From NCBI GenBank assembly GCA_038501625.1, contig JAZAYU010000008.1, positions 6,200,938 to 6,264,937 on the forward strand: a DNA stretch of 64,000 nt. Direction: 5' to 3'. The DNA is from Corbicula japonica (lineage: Eukaryota > Mollusca > Bivalvia > Venerida > Cyrenidae). Position numbers and translations under genes: made by a program. Of the stretch, positions 45,200 through 56,265 are shown one piece after another; position 1 is the stretch's first letter, and each line of letters starts with the position of its first letter. The notes below the pieces were generated by a model that was given only the letters and a program-made list of their open reading frames with translations, did not search any database and was not told where the DNA came from.

Positions 45200-45376
45200 C
45201 TATACAGTAAATTATTTATTGGAAAAATAATTCTATTAAATAACTTGCAGCTGGAATGTTTTGAAAATATACACATCTGTTGTTATTTAGCTTTGTATAA
45301 AGTGTCACTGAATTCCAAATGGTGATTGCTCAGGAGTAGCCAGGATATGAATGGTCCATATTATACTGTATTGTAA

Positions 45377-46430
45377 TTAAGGGGTCACTAACATTGCAAA
45401 TGGCAAAAACTGGCTAAAATTTCAAAAATGAAGTTTGGGGAAAATACTCATTGCTACCTAGATTTTAGTGATAAAGAAATATATTTATCTAAGGATGCAC
45501 TTTTGTTTGCAAAAACATTTGCATGAGAACTAAATAGAATGTACTAATGTTTGCAAGCTCAGTTTTGTCTAAGTCATGTTCTAATTCCCAAGCACATAAT
45601 AAAACAAAAGAAAAAACATTTTCATAAGAACTCTGAAATTCATGAACAGTATACCAGAACAACTCATACATGAAATAAGTATATGCTGGTCTACAATCAT
45701 TAGTGCCATTTCGTCAAAAGAATGTTAGGGTTTTCAAGAAATTCAAGAAAAACATACTTCTGGGTCTACTTTCGGTTTCAGGGGTAAATCATTTTGATGA
45801 ACCTTTCACAAACTCGACATTAATTCCCATCGGCAGACCATTTAAAGTAAAGAAATATAGTGCCATGTAGTGAAGTTTGGATGCTCAAGTTGTTTGAAAA
45901 AAAAAAGCTTTTTTACATAGAACATATTACACACACAAAAAGGAAATACTGTTTGCACAGCATCTCTCTAATGGCTGTTTAAATCGTCTAGAAAAATGAT
46001 ACAGATATTGCATAAACACTTATTTACAATTTTTTGCAATCATCTGTCAAAATAATGTCAGAAATTTTAAGTAGCACAGCAAAATGTTTTGACCGTCAAA
46101 CAGAAAGTAGACCCAGAAGTGAGTTTATTTTAATTTCTTTAAAACCCTAACATTATTTTGAAGAATTGGCACTAATGATTCATATACTTATTTCATGTAC
46201 GAGTTGTTTTGGTAAATTGTCCATGAATTTCAGAGTTCTCATGCAAATGTTTTTTCTTCTGTTTTATTATGTGCATGGTAATTAGAAATTGACGTAGACA
46301 ACACTGAGCTTGCAAACATAGTACATTCTTAGATAAATACATTTCTTCACTAAAATCTAGGTGACAATGAGTATATTCCCTAAAATTCATTAGCCAGTTT
46401 TTGCCATTTGCAATGTTGGTGATACCTTAA
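45377..46430. mobile_element. 1,046-bp foldback element with TTAA target duplication
   Basis: The left arm (45381-~45785) and right arm (~46090-46426) are inverted copies; for example 'cattgcaaatggcaaaaact' at left against 'agtttttgccatttgcaatg' at right, and 'acttctgggtctacttt' against 'aaagtagacccagaagt'. TTAA lies at both junctions. The ~300-base centre is AT-rich. It has no ORF. The ends read GGGGTCACTAAC / GTTGGTGATACC. It is in intron 1 of the Tim17-like gene. Confidence 0.85.
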
Positions 46431-46587
46431 AAGGGCCATAACTCAGTGAATAAAATAACCAAACTAGAATATGCTGATAACCCTGACAACTCTATAGTTA
46501 ATGAAGCGTCCCATGAAGTTCTACTGAATTCAACAAGAGCTTGCTGAGAAAAAGCATTGACACAAATTTTACTATATTATACTAAAT

Positions 46588-48567
46588 AACAAGAGGGCCA
46601 TGATGGCCCTATATCGCTCACCTGAGTACAAAAGTACTCTCTGCTTGTGGTTTCAGACAAGAAGATTTTTAAAGTTTTGCCTATACAAGTCTATGTAAAA
46701 TGAAGTGACCCCTGAGACGGGGCCAATTTTGACCCCAGGAAAATAATTTGAACAATCTTTGTAGAGTTCCAATAGAGGATGATAAATGCCAAATATCTAA
46801 GCTCTAGGCCTTGTGGTTTTAGACAAGAAGATTTTAAAAGTTTTGCCTATACAAGTCTATATAAAATGAAGTGACCCCTGGGGCGGGGCCAATTTTGACC
46901 CCAGGGAAATCATTTGAACAATCTTTGTAGAGTTCCACTAGAGAGTGCTAAATGCCAAATATCTAAGCTCTAGGCCTTGTGGTTTCAGACAAGAAGATTT
47001 TTAAAGTTTTTCCTATATAAGTCTATGTAAAATGAAGTGACCCCTGGGGTGGGGCCAATTTTGACCCCAGGGAAATAATTTGAACAATCTTTGTAGAGTT
47101 CCACTAGAGGATGCTAAATGCCAAATATCTAAGCCGTAGGCCTTGTGGTTTCAGACAAGAAGATTTTTAAAGTTTTTCCTATACAAGTCTTTATAAAATG
47201 AAGTGACACCTGGGGCGGGGCCAATTTAGACCCCTGGGAAATAATTTGAACAATCTTTGTAGAGTTCCACTAGAGGATGCTAAATGCCAAATATCTAAGC
47301 TCTAGGCCTTGTGGTTTCAGACAAGAAGATTTTTAAAGTTTTACCTATATAAGTCTATGTAAAATGAAGTGACCCCTGGGACGGGGCCAATTTTGACCCC
47401 AGGGAAATAATTTGAACAATCATTGTAGAGTTCCACTAGAGGGTGCTAAATGCCAAATATCTAAACTCTAGGCCTTGTGGTTTCAGACAAGAAGATTTTT
47501 AAAGTTTTTCCTATACAAGTCTTTATAAAATGAAGTGACCCCTGGGGCGGGGCCAATTTAGACCCCTGGGGAATAATTTGAACAATCTTTTTAGAGTTCC
47601 ACTAGAGGATGCTAAAAGCCAAATATCTAAGCTCTAGGCCTTGTGGTTTCAGACAAGAAGATTTTTAAAGTTTTGCTTATATAAGTCTATGCAAAATGAA
47701 GTGACCCCTGGGGCGGGGCCAATTTTGACCCCAGGGAAATCATTTGAACAATCTTTGTAGAGTTCCACTAGAGGTTTCAAAATGCCAAATATCTAAGCTC
47801 TAGGCCTTGTGGTTTCAGACAAGAAGATTTTTAAAGTTTTTCCTATATAAGTCTATGCAAAATGAAGTGACCCCTGGGGCGGGGCCAATTTTGACCCCAG
47901 GGGAATAATTTGAACAATCTTTGTAGAGTTCCACTAGAGGATGCTAAATGCCAAATATCTAAGCTCTAGGCCTTGTGGTTTCAGACAAGAAGATTTTTAA
48001 AGTTTTGCTTATATAAGTCTATGTAAAATGAAGTGACCCCTGGGGCGGGGCCAATTTTGACCCCAGGGAAATAATTTGAACAAACTTTGTAGAGTTCCAC
48101 TAGAGGATGCTAAATGCCAAATATCTAAGCTCTAGGCCTTGTGGTTTCAGACAAGAAGATTTTTAAAGTTTTTCCTATATAAGTCTATGTAAAATGAAGT
48201 GACCCCTGGGGCGCGGCCAATTTTGACCCCAGGGAAATAATTTGAACAAACTTTGTAGAGTTCCACTAGAGGATGCTAAATGCCAAATATCTAAGCTCTA
48301 GGTCTTGTGGTTTCAGACAAGAAGATTTTTAAAGTTTTTCCTTTCGGTTGCCATGGCAACCAGAGTTCTGCATGGAATTGATTTCTTTGAACAACTTTGG
48401 AAGAGCTTCATGCAAGGAACATCCGTGGCAAGTTTCGTCAAAATTGGCCAAGCCGTTTCAGAGAAGAAGTCATTTGAAGAAAAAGTTGACGACGGACGGA
48501 CGCACGGACGACGGACATCAGGCGATCACAAAAGCTCACCATGAGCACTTCGTGCTCAGGTGAGCTA
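46588..48567. repeat. bivalve-style repeat with ten ~167-bp tandem units
   Basis: It starts 'aacaagagggccatgatggc' and 'gctcacctgag', and ends 'ctcaggtgagcta', with inverted CTCACCTGAG / CTCAGGTGAG near the ends. The body is about ten units of 166-167 bases built on 'aagaagatttttaaagtttt', 'gaagtgacccctggggcggg' and 'ggccttgtggtttcagac'. The 3' end has 'ggacggacgcacgg' and 'gcacttcgtgctcaggtgag'. Two overlapping ORFs at 48305-48563 come from the end sequence and are not genes. Confidence 0.9.
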
Positions 48568-48872
48568 AAAAAAGGGCAATAACTGAGTTAAAAATCATTG
48601 AATGAGAACATGCTGATAATTATATGCACATCTTCTCTTGTAAATAAAGCTTCCTATTAGCTTTCACCAAGTTCCAACAAATGTTTGTTGAGAAATAGCC
48701 CAGACACAATGGTTTAATATCATGCGATATGGAAATTAAAAGGGTAAATAAACAAGTGACAGTTCTTATAGATGCAGTAATGGCCCTTTGATTTCTCTAC
48801 AAATTATAGCATCTTTCCTGTGTCTCTGCTGTCACTGATTTTTGTCCAGAAATACAATGTTGTGCCTAATGC

Positions 48873-49352
48873 TTTCCTCCATATATATATATGCTTTTTA
48901 TCGCCTTGGCAAACAGTGTAGATCCTGATAAGATGGCACAAAATTATCAGATCTGGCCCCGTGATTATAAAACTTTTTTCATGCTCAACTCAATTTGAGC
49001 ATGAAAATTTGATGCCTTTGTTTATGTTCATTATATAAAATAAAAATTTTTAAATTTAAAATATGGCAAAATTGCTCTCAACAACAACTGTTAAACAGAT
49101 AGTTATTCCTTATTTATAAAGACTGTTAATGTTCTAGACATTTTAAGTTTGAGCACAGAATTGAGTTGAACATGAAAAAAGTTTTATAATCACGGGGCCA
49201 GGATCTGCCATGTTTGCTTTTAGATTCATTTGATTATTTTTTTACCTTGATGCTACCAGTACAAATCAAGATCAAACAGCACAAATGTGCCTGCTGATAT
49301 GGATCTACACTGGTCACACGTCTTTAAATGAGTATATATGGAAAAAGGGTTA
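48873..49352. repeat. double-hairpin TTAA-type element carrying a nested insertion
   Basis: The left end 'ctttcctccatatatatata' and hairpin 'agtgtagatcctgataag' are separated from the right hairpin ('gatatggatctacactggtc') and end 'gaaaaagggttaaa' by a second element at 48955-49204. It lies just upstream of exon 2 of the Tim17-like gene. Confidence 0.7.
48955..49204. mobile_element. nested ~250-bp inverted-repeat element
   Basis: The ends CTGGCCCCGTGATTATAAAA and TTTTATAATCACGGGGCCAG are exact inverted repeats, continuing through 'cttttttcatg' and its complement. 'gttgag...ctcaac' segments extend the pairing. A related single end ('aggattataaaacttttctt') occurs near 53200. It interrupts a double-hairpin element, so it is younger. 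Confidence 0.8.
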
Positions 49353-49420
49353 AATGTTTGGTACAAGATTAAAATATATTTATAAAGATTGATAAGAACA
49401 TTTAATACCTGACATTTCAG

Positions 49421-49537
49421 GAGGATGTTTGGGACTCATTAGTATACTGTTCCGAAGAAGTGTCACGTTTAAAGAAGTAATTTCAAGCCAGAAGAAGTTT
49501 ATAGCTTTGCAGGTTGCTAAAGGATATCTTCTTGGAG
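49421..49537 (+). CDS. NDUFA11/Tim17-like membrane protein, exon 2
   Basis: A 117-base exon between ATTTCAG (ending 49420) and GTAAGG (49538), phase 1 at both ends. It encodes GGCLGLISILFRRSVTFKEV, then ISSQKKFIALQVAKGYLLGG. The first Gly-rich hydrophobic stretch and the start of the second lie here. A copy of the double-hairpin repeat ends only about 70 bases upstream. Confidence 0.8.
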
Positions 49538-49744
49538 GTAAGGGATCTCCAGTGTAGTTAAATATTTTTTTTACTTAATTCAGTTTAATGTGATTATGTC
49601 CCACTGTAAGAATAGATATATATGAACTGTAAAGACCACACTAGGTATTTACAGAAAGTAACTTCCATGCCAGTGCATGTAGTTGTTTTCACGGGTTAAT
49701 ATGCTCAACAAGACTTGACACAAATCCCTGTGGTATTTATAGAT

Positions 49745-50003
49745 TTAACTCTTCAATACTTTACTTCATGTATCTGCCTTATATCTATTATATAAAGTTG
49801 GACCAGTGTAGATCTTGATCAGCCAGCACATCCCTGTTGTCTGATCTAAATCAACACTGTACACTGTTTGGTTCTTCGTCAGAATTGTCCATCATTAAAA
49901 AAAACAGTGTAGATCCTGATCAGAAGGCATGGATATGGTGGCTTATCAGAATCTACACATTTCACATATGGAATAAAAGTTGTATTGATGGTGTAACGAG
50001 TTA
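49745..50003. repeat. double-hairpin TTAA-type element, both hairpins
   Basis: It carries 'ccagtgtagatcttgatcag' to 'gatctaaatcaacact', a diverged spacer, then 'cagtgtagatcctgatcaga' to 'cagaatctacaca', and the end 'gtaacgagttaa'. It lies in intron 2 of the Tim17-like gene. Confidence 0.7.
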
Positions 50004-50227
50004 ATACCAGTTCATTAATTGTTTAGAGGGATGTTTTACAGGCATTATTTGGTGAATCACAAACTAATCAGACTGAACAGATGTATGGTTATCTTTGTCT
50101 AAACTTGTCAAAGAGGTCATATAAATTGTGACAAGTGCTGAAAGGTTCTTTTGTTTAGGGTGGTTTGTCATTGATGCAATGAGTTTATTGCATAATTGAA
50201 TCAATTCCTGTGCTTTTTCCCTTCCAG

Positions 50228-50353
50228 GTGTTACAGCAGGAATATATGTGGGAACTGTGGAACAGGTCAGCAAATACAGGGGAAACCAAGATGGAGCTCT
50301 CAACCATTTCTTCGCTGGGTTTGCTGGAATTGCCCCTTACACTATCTTATATA
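50228..50353 (+). CDS. NDUFA11/Tim17-like membrane protein, exon 3
   Basis: A 126-base exon between CTTCCAG (ending 50227) and GTAAGT (50354), phase 1 at both ends. It encodes VTAGIYVGTVEQVSKYRGNQ, then DGALNHFFAGFAGIAPYTILY. The segment RGNQDGALNHFFAGFAG resembles the RGKDDRLNYFAGGCAAG-type loop and helix of NDUFA11 proteins, the best clue to the family. Confidence 0.85.
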
Positions 50354-50867
50354 GTAAGTGATTTGAGCTGGTGTAAACATTTGCCAAAGGCTTAGGGCCT
50401 GCTTATTGTGATTGAGTTTCTTTTTCTGGTCATATGCTGTCAATATATTTTGCAGGATAAAGAATGTTTTTACAAATATTACCAGTCTGGTTTTAAGTGT
50501 TTGGTTTAATGATGAATATATTATCAACAATGCGTGTGAAGATCAGATTAGCTGTTCTGCAAATTCAGCTGCAAATGATTAACTTTTTTCTTTTGCATTT
50601 TCCTATCTTACATAATATTGAAATGAAACTTGAAACCATGGTAAAGCAGGGTTTATTTGCTAAGTAATGCCCTCCACATGTCATGTCCTACACCTCCATC
50701 CAACCAGACATATATATTTGTTTTGTTATCCTTACTTTCAGACTTAACCAATGAATGAAGTGGGTGGAAGCTTTCTCTCCACCCCAACCCTCCCCCAAAA
50801 CTTTAAAGTTGTAGCTATCAGGGTTGGAATCTTGGGAGGAGGGGGAATTGAACTTTACTCAGGGTAT

Positions 50868-51655
50868 CTCCTTTTTCGAAGAAACGGCGATACATAGGGA
50901 TCGCTTTGTCCGTCCGTCCGACCGTCAGTCTGTCCATCACGAACACTTATCATTGGCTATAACTTTACCATTTCTAAACATTTCTTAATCAAACTTTCAA
51001 AATTTATTGCTTACAACAACACAGTCGTCATGATACCAAAATCTTTAGGTCAAGGTCACATGTCACAGAGTTATGCCCCTTTTTGTACTTGGATTTTGTC
51101 ATGAAAACTTAACGTTGGCTATAACTTTGCCATTTCTTAACATTTCTCCATCATACTTTCAAAATATATTGCTTACAACAACACGGTCGTCATGAAACCA
51201 AAATCATTAGGTCAAGGTCACATGTCATACAGTTGTTTTTTATGTCGCCCTTTCGAAGAAAAGGCGATACATAGCGATGGCCTTGTCCGTCCGACGGTCT
51301 GTCCGTCTGTCATGAAAACTTAACGTTGGCAATAACTTTGCTGTTTCTTAATATTTCTTCATGAAACTTTCAAATGTTATTGCTTATGACAACACCCACG
51401 TGATGATGACAATTTCTTTAGGTCAAGGTCACATTTGATGGAGTTATGCCCCTTTTTGTACTTGAATTTTGACACGAAAACTTAACATTGGCTATAACTT
51501 TGCCATTTCTCAATATTTCTTCATGAAACTTTCAAATTAAATTGCTTATGACAACACGCTCATGACACATTTAATGGAGTTTTGCCTTGCATTTTTATTC
51601 CGACATAGCACCAGAGGGCAACACAAGTGTTCAACTGAACACCCATCTAGTTCAA
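50868..51655. repeat. 'cgaagaaaaggcgatacata' repeat, two tandem units
   Basis: Two units start near 50875 and 51241 with 'tttcgaagaaa-ggcgatac' and 'ttgtccgtccgt', and contain 'ttggctataactttgccatt' and 'ggtcaaggtcaca' blocks. A shorter diverged copy is at 61145-61440. It lies in intron 3 of the Tim17-like gene. Confidence 0.75.
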
Positions 51656-51903
51656 TAATGTTCAATGCCATCAAAATTGAATTGAGGTACTAGTAAATCA
51701 TACACCAGCTTCGACAATCTGGCTTTTCAAAACCACTGGATGCTTCTTGTTACACTCCTAAATATTCTAAATTTGTTAATTTGTAAAAATTTGAGTTTGT
51801 GTAAAGAGAGCTTCGATGACGCCAGATGATGACCCTCTGTTCCACAACAGGTTGTGCCTTGTGCATATTGGCAACCATATTCAAAAACATTCTGCACAGT
51901 CCA

Positions 51904-51984
51904 GGGCCAAAGATTATAAACTGAGAATGGAGACCTGTCTCTAATCTCAAGCATCTAATTGGCAAAAATGAAGACTTTGGCCCA
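51904..51984. repeat. palindromic 'ctcaagcatctgattggct' element, partial
   Basis: It starts 'gggccaaagattataaactg' and has 'tctcaagcatctaattggc'; the right arm is short and ends 'tttggccca'. Confidence 0.55.
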
Positions 51985-52182
51985 GTTGTTTCTGTGAAGC
52001 TTTTTATTGTAAACATGCCTGAAGCATAGTTATGCTGTCACAAAATACGAACAGCCTCAAAAAAGACATTCATGACAGCAAATTCCAAGATGAATGTATG
52101 TATACTGACAGCGTTTTTAAAACTGTGCATAGTAATTAGTATACATATGCATTATATTGTACTGTAATTATTTCCATTTCAG

Positions 52183-52379
52183 AGCAAACCTACCGATTCT
52201 TCTTCATTGGAGGTGCGATCTGGGGAGTTATGCTGATGCTGTTGAAGAGTGCCGGAAAGACGAATTTTTTTGACAATTTGTACGCTGAAAGAAGAAGGCA
52301 TACAAGTGTTACCAGATACCCAGAAATCTATGTGTATGCCCAGACTAAACGCGATATTACTGATGGAAAGTTTGCATAA
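52183..52379 (+). CDS. NDUFA11/Tim17-like membrane protein, last exon
   Basis: The exon starts after ATTTCAG (ending 52182) and ends at TAA 52377-52379. It encodes KQTYRFFFIGGAIWGVMLML followed by LKSAGKTNFFDNLYAERRRH and a hydrophilic tail ending RDITDGKFA. The last hydrophobic helix is Gly/aromatic-rich. The tail after it (about 40 residues) is what makes the protein longer than known NDUFA11. A likely polyadenylation signal AATAAA is at 52706-52711. Confidence 0.85.
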
Positions 52380-52705
52380 GACTTAGACTTAATAATATTT
52401 TTAAGATATAACACGTAAGAAAGAAAGTCACATTTGTTTTGTAGTATTATGAATGGTGACAACATTATCAAATATTGCCAGAGTGTGTTTGTGTTTTGTT
52501 ACTGGTGGTTATTACAGAAACAAAGAATGTACTGTACCTGGACATTTTTACATATATGAAAATGGTTAAAATAATGTGGTTAAAAATTAGAAAATGTTGT
52601 AATTAAATTTCTTTCTATTAAAATAGGAATTAGAGCACAGTTAACAATTGACAATTACTGATATGTTAGCATTTTGTATGCAATGCAGTAAAAATAGCTA
52701 TTGTT

Positions 52706-52711
52706 AATAAA
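52706..52711 (+). terminator. candidate polyadenylation signal of the Tim17-like gene
   Basis: AATAAA lies 330 bases after the stop codon in AT-rich sequence with no other gene nearby. Position and sequence fit a 3' UTR end; there is no transcript evidence. Confidence 0.4.
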
Positions 52712-54194
52712 ATATTAAAAAATTCCATGGTTTGAGCATCCAGCTATACATTGTCTAGCACACATTATCAAATGCACCTTCATAGATACCAAGGGAGCAT
52801 ACCTTGATTTCTACTCTGTATCATACATTCAATTATGTCCCTTTCTTAATCACAATTTCATGTAGTATAAATCCACTATGTACAGCATTCAGTTCAAAAG
52901 GGATTTTAGTTTGTTGTAAACCACAAGGTACAACAGGATTCCATATGTTCACTGACAGAGGGATTTTCATTAAGTGTAAAACCAGCGACAACAATAAATT
53001 CTAAGCTTGTGTACTGATCAATTGTATTTGAAATAGAAGCCTGAAAATGTTATTCAGCATATTTGCTATTCATATATAATACAACCATGTGCAGTGTACA
53101 GTGAACTTCTAAATACATGTAGATTGAAAGTGTGGTATACATAAGTAACAAGAGAGCTAGATGCATTGGACAGATTTGCATCTGGACCTAGGTATCCAGG
53201 ATTATAAAACTTTTCTTGCACAACTATAGTGTGCTTAAATTAAATGTCTAGAACATTTACAGCATTCATAAATAAGAAATAAGCATTTGTTCTAAAATTG
53301 TACTTTCACAACATTTTACTTATTTTCGTAAGGGCAGAATATGGTTGAGATACACTCCCAATTTTATTTTTCAATTTTTAGAACCAAACCAACCCAAAAA
53401 TCTAAAAATTTATAGTGGATTGATTTGGGGTTTGGGCTGAGGTACTCCTGAGAACGCTGTTTTATTCATGTTGAAAATAAATCTTCAATGTCATTAAAAC
53501 AGCATTAAAAAGTGAAGAACACTTATGTATTATTGAAAAGAAATTCAACATTTTTCAAGATCTTTACTTAATGTTACTATCATAATTCTAACTCGAATAA
53601 ATGCAGCGAAGTACCTTTTAGATTGTTTAGTTTACATTTTGAAATATCTTGGAACAGTTCTCTTAATTCATGCTTTCAGTGTCATTTATTCTTTTTGAAG
53701 AACGACTTCTAGTTAGCCATGTGAGAATAATTAACGAACTCCAAAAGAACATTTTATGGACAACAATAGATTTTAAACAGTTACACGATTCTCTGTGTAC
53801 ATAACCAAGAATGATCGGATGGCAGATAGTGCAAATTGAATGTTTTTCCGGTGCTCAATAATTGACAAGAAAACATGGTGATATCAAATTTGTTAATCGT
53901 TTTTGTTGAGACCATGTTTTAAATGTTTTTCTTTCACGTGACGGTCAAGTTATCTATAACGCACTGTACAGTATTCGGTTGTTATCATTTGGCGAGTAGT
54001 AAACAAACCTTACCTCTCGATTTTCAATGAATTTGCATACAACTGAACAAACATAGTACTGATAACCTTTGTCAATAAGTCAAGGGCTTTGTGACCAAAG
54101 GGCCAAAAGAAGAAAGCAGTTAAACTTCTATAAAATATCCACATAATTGTTAATGCATTTTCTCCGTAAATAGTAAATAGAGGATACAACATGA
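52712..54194. other. AT-rich sequence downstream of the Tim17-like gene
   Basis: It contains one end of the 'attataaaactttt' element near 53200 and ordinary AT-rich sequence. Short ORFs show no support. No gene is visible. Confidence 0.35.
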
Positions 54195-54314
54195 GTGATC
54201 ATTTTATACTGAAATTATTAAACGAGTCGTCTAAATCGATATAAAACGAGGCTTTTGCCGAGTTTTATATCGATTTAGATGACTCGTTTAATAATTTCAG
54301 TATAAAATGATCAC
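54195..54314. repeat. 120-bp near-perfect palindrome
   Basis: 'gtgatcattttatactgaaa' through 'ctaaatcgatataaaac' is mirrored around 'gaggcttttgccgag'. The stem is almost uninterrupted. It resembles the 38339-38472 palindrome in plan (AT-rich stem, GC-rich loop) but not in sequence. Confidence 0.85.
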
Positions 54315-55499
54315 GAATGATGTATTCTATTTATCACATACCCTGAAAAACAAGCAAAATTCACGAATTGTCCCTTTCTATCGCCTAGTAGAGCGAAATT
54401 TAAACGTGTGTAATTCGGTCGTATCGGGTGATACATAAGCTAGTCCCCAAAGAATTTATCCTACCGTTGTCCTGTTTGCCAAAATAAGTGAAAATAAATA
54501 AATAAAATTAACTGCGCTAGAGTCTAGATAAAAGAATCTACCAGTTATAGGCTTCTGAAGTTATGTTTAATTAAATAAATCGATCTACTGTATGACGTCA
54601 TTTGTGTAAACTTTCGTAGCGGCATATGACAACATTGAAATTTGCCGGATATAAACTTATGATTCGGATTGAAAATGTGTTTCTAGTGTTTTTATTTTGT
54701 TTCGGGGATGTTGTAAGATCACACCGACGATGTTCTGAAAACGATACCAGCGTCTGGGTCATTTTGTTTTCGATTAAAACGAAATGAAAATGACTTTGTT
54801 GCTGTTGTTGAATTTCATCATAGACTTTCGGCGTATTGCTATCTTACGGAGTAATCAAGATGTCAGAAAGTTATATTTCCCGTGGATATTATTAATTAAA
54901 GGGAATTTAAGTTCCTTATAGATGGTGCTTGCTTGCCTGAAGTGGTCAGATAGCAAAAGTAAGTCATTTTCATAAATTTGTATTGGTCGCTAATAACGCG
55001 GATGAATAGTGATTCGGCTACGATATATAACTAGTTATATATCGAAAATATATAACGGGTGTTATTACACTCCCACACCGGAAGGTATGTGATAATATAA
55101 CTAACTCGTTTACTCTGTGTAATATTTCATGGAATCTGACTTGTATCCTTGGGTGCAATTACGAGTGAATTTGGAGTAGGAATTTGACCATTGAGTTTTG
55201 TTAAAGTTCATGAACACGGATGGGGACACTGAAACTTTAAAAAAATCAAAGTTGCGATTAAACTATGATAATAGAAATACAAAAATAAAAAAGACGAGCA
55301 GTTTTAATGGAATGTAAGCACATTTTGCTTCCAAAATTCATTCATACATCGATGTAAAGCGCGATTAAAGGTACAATTCTACAGACCCCTCCTCTTTTTT
55401 CTTTGTAAGCAACTAATACCCACACCACGTGGAAACCAGGGAAATGAATTAATGCAGTAAGAGAGGTAAAATTTGGATTAAAAGAATCAGAATAAATCT
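54315..55499. other. AT-rich intergenic sequence
   Basis: It contains a small palindrome at about 55024-55050 ('tatataactagttatata') and the motif 'acaccggaaggtatgtgat'. No gene is supported. Confidence 0.35.
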
Positions 55500-55722
55500 T
55501 TAACCCTTTACTCCTTGGTATATTGCTGTTAGCCATGGGCGAACAGTGTAGATCCAGATCAGCTGATACTTCCGCGCCATCTGATCAGCATCTGCACTGT
55601 TCGCTTTTGATTCATCAGATTATTTCTGACCAAGAAGCAGCCAGTAAAGTTCCAGATCAGACCGCACGAATGTGCCAGCTGATCTAGATCTAAAATTTGT
55701 TGCTCATGTGATAAGAGTAAAC
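55500..55722. repeat. double-hairpin TTAA-type element, near-complete
   Basis: The left end is 'tttaaccctttactcc', the first hairpin runs from 'agtgtagatccagatcag' to 'ctgatcagcatctgcact', the spacer is 'agattatttctgacc', the second hairpin is 'gttccagatcagaccgcacg' and the right end 'aagagtaaac' is diverged. Confidence 0.75.
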
Positions 55723-56179
55723 ATAACCAAAATAATACTAATTAAAAGTGGGCTTTGGCTTGAGCACAACATGTAGCGATCATTTATGGTATACTCTTAA
55801 TCATCACTGCCTGCTTGCACTGAACGTAGATGATGGCATGATATGTTGTCTTGCTTATACTTCTTATCAAATTATGACCATTCTTAATTTTTACTACCAG
55901 TTTTAATGCGGAAATTTCATTCATTTAATTACTCATTTTAAAGTCCGTCTCGGTGCAACGATTATCTAGCGGGAATGTCATATCAGCGGCTCCTTAGCAA
56001 CATAACAATGTCAAGCATCCACTACATCACCGAAGTTTGTAGTTTCTCCTTTCTTTTGGCATCAATTTCATCATACACGATACTGTTGTATTTGTGCCAT
56101 AAATGTATTAAGAATAGACATTAACAAGTAATGAATTTCAGTGGTGTTAAATGGTGATTTAACAACATTATACTGTTTC

Positions 56180-56265
56180 TTCCCACTGTTCGCTTTTTGA
56201 TTTCTGACCAGAAAGCTAACAGTGCTGGATCCACACTGTTCGCACATGCGATAAAATCGAACGAT
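56180..56265. repeat. double-hairpin element, rearranged fragment
   Basis: The spacer 'gctttttgatttctgacc' is followed by a collapsed hairpin, 'cagtgctggatccacactg', and 'cacatgcgataaaat'; most of the second hairpin is missing. Confidence 0.55.

Noticed and set aside
42321..45230. Paired ORFs in the LTRs (such as MLNETTRSICPS and MVETLASAIFVQ)
   Set aside because: They are the same non-coding LTR sequence read twice. LTRs do not normally encode proteins, and no domain is recognisable.
48305..48563. Two overlapping ORFs near the end of the 167-bp repeat element
   Set aside because: They are produced by the conserved 3' end of a common repeat and overlap each other; there is no sign of selection on protein.
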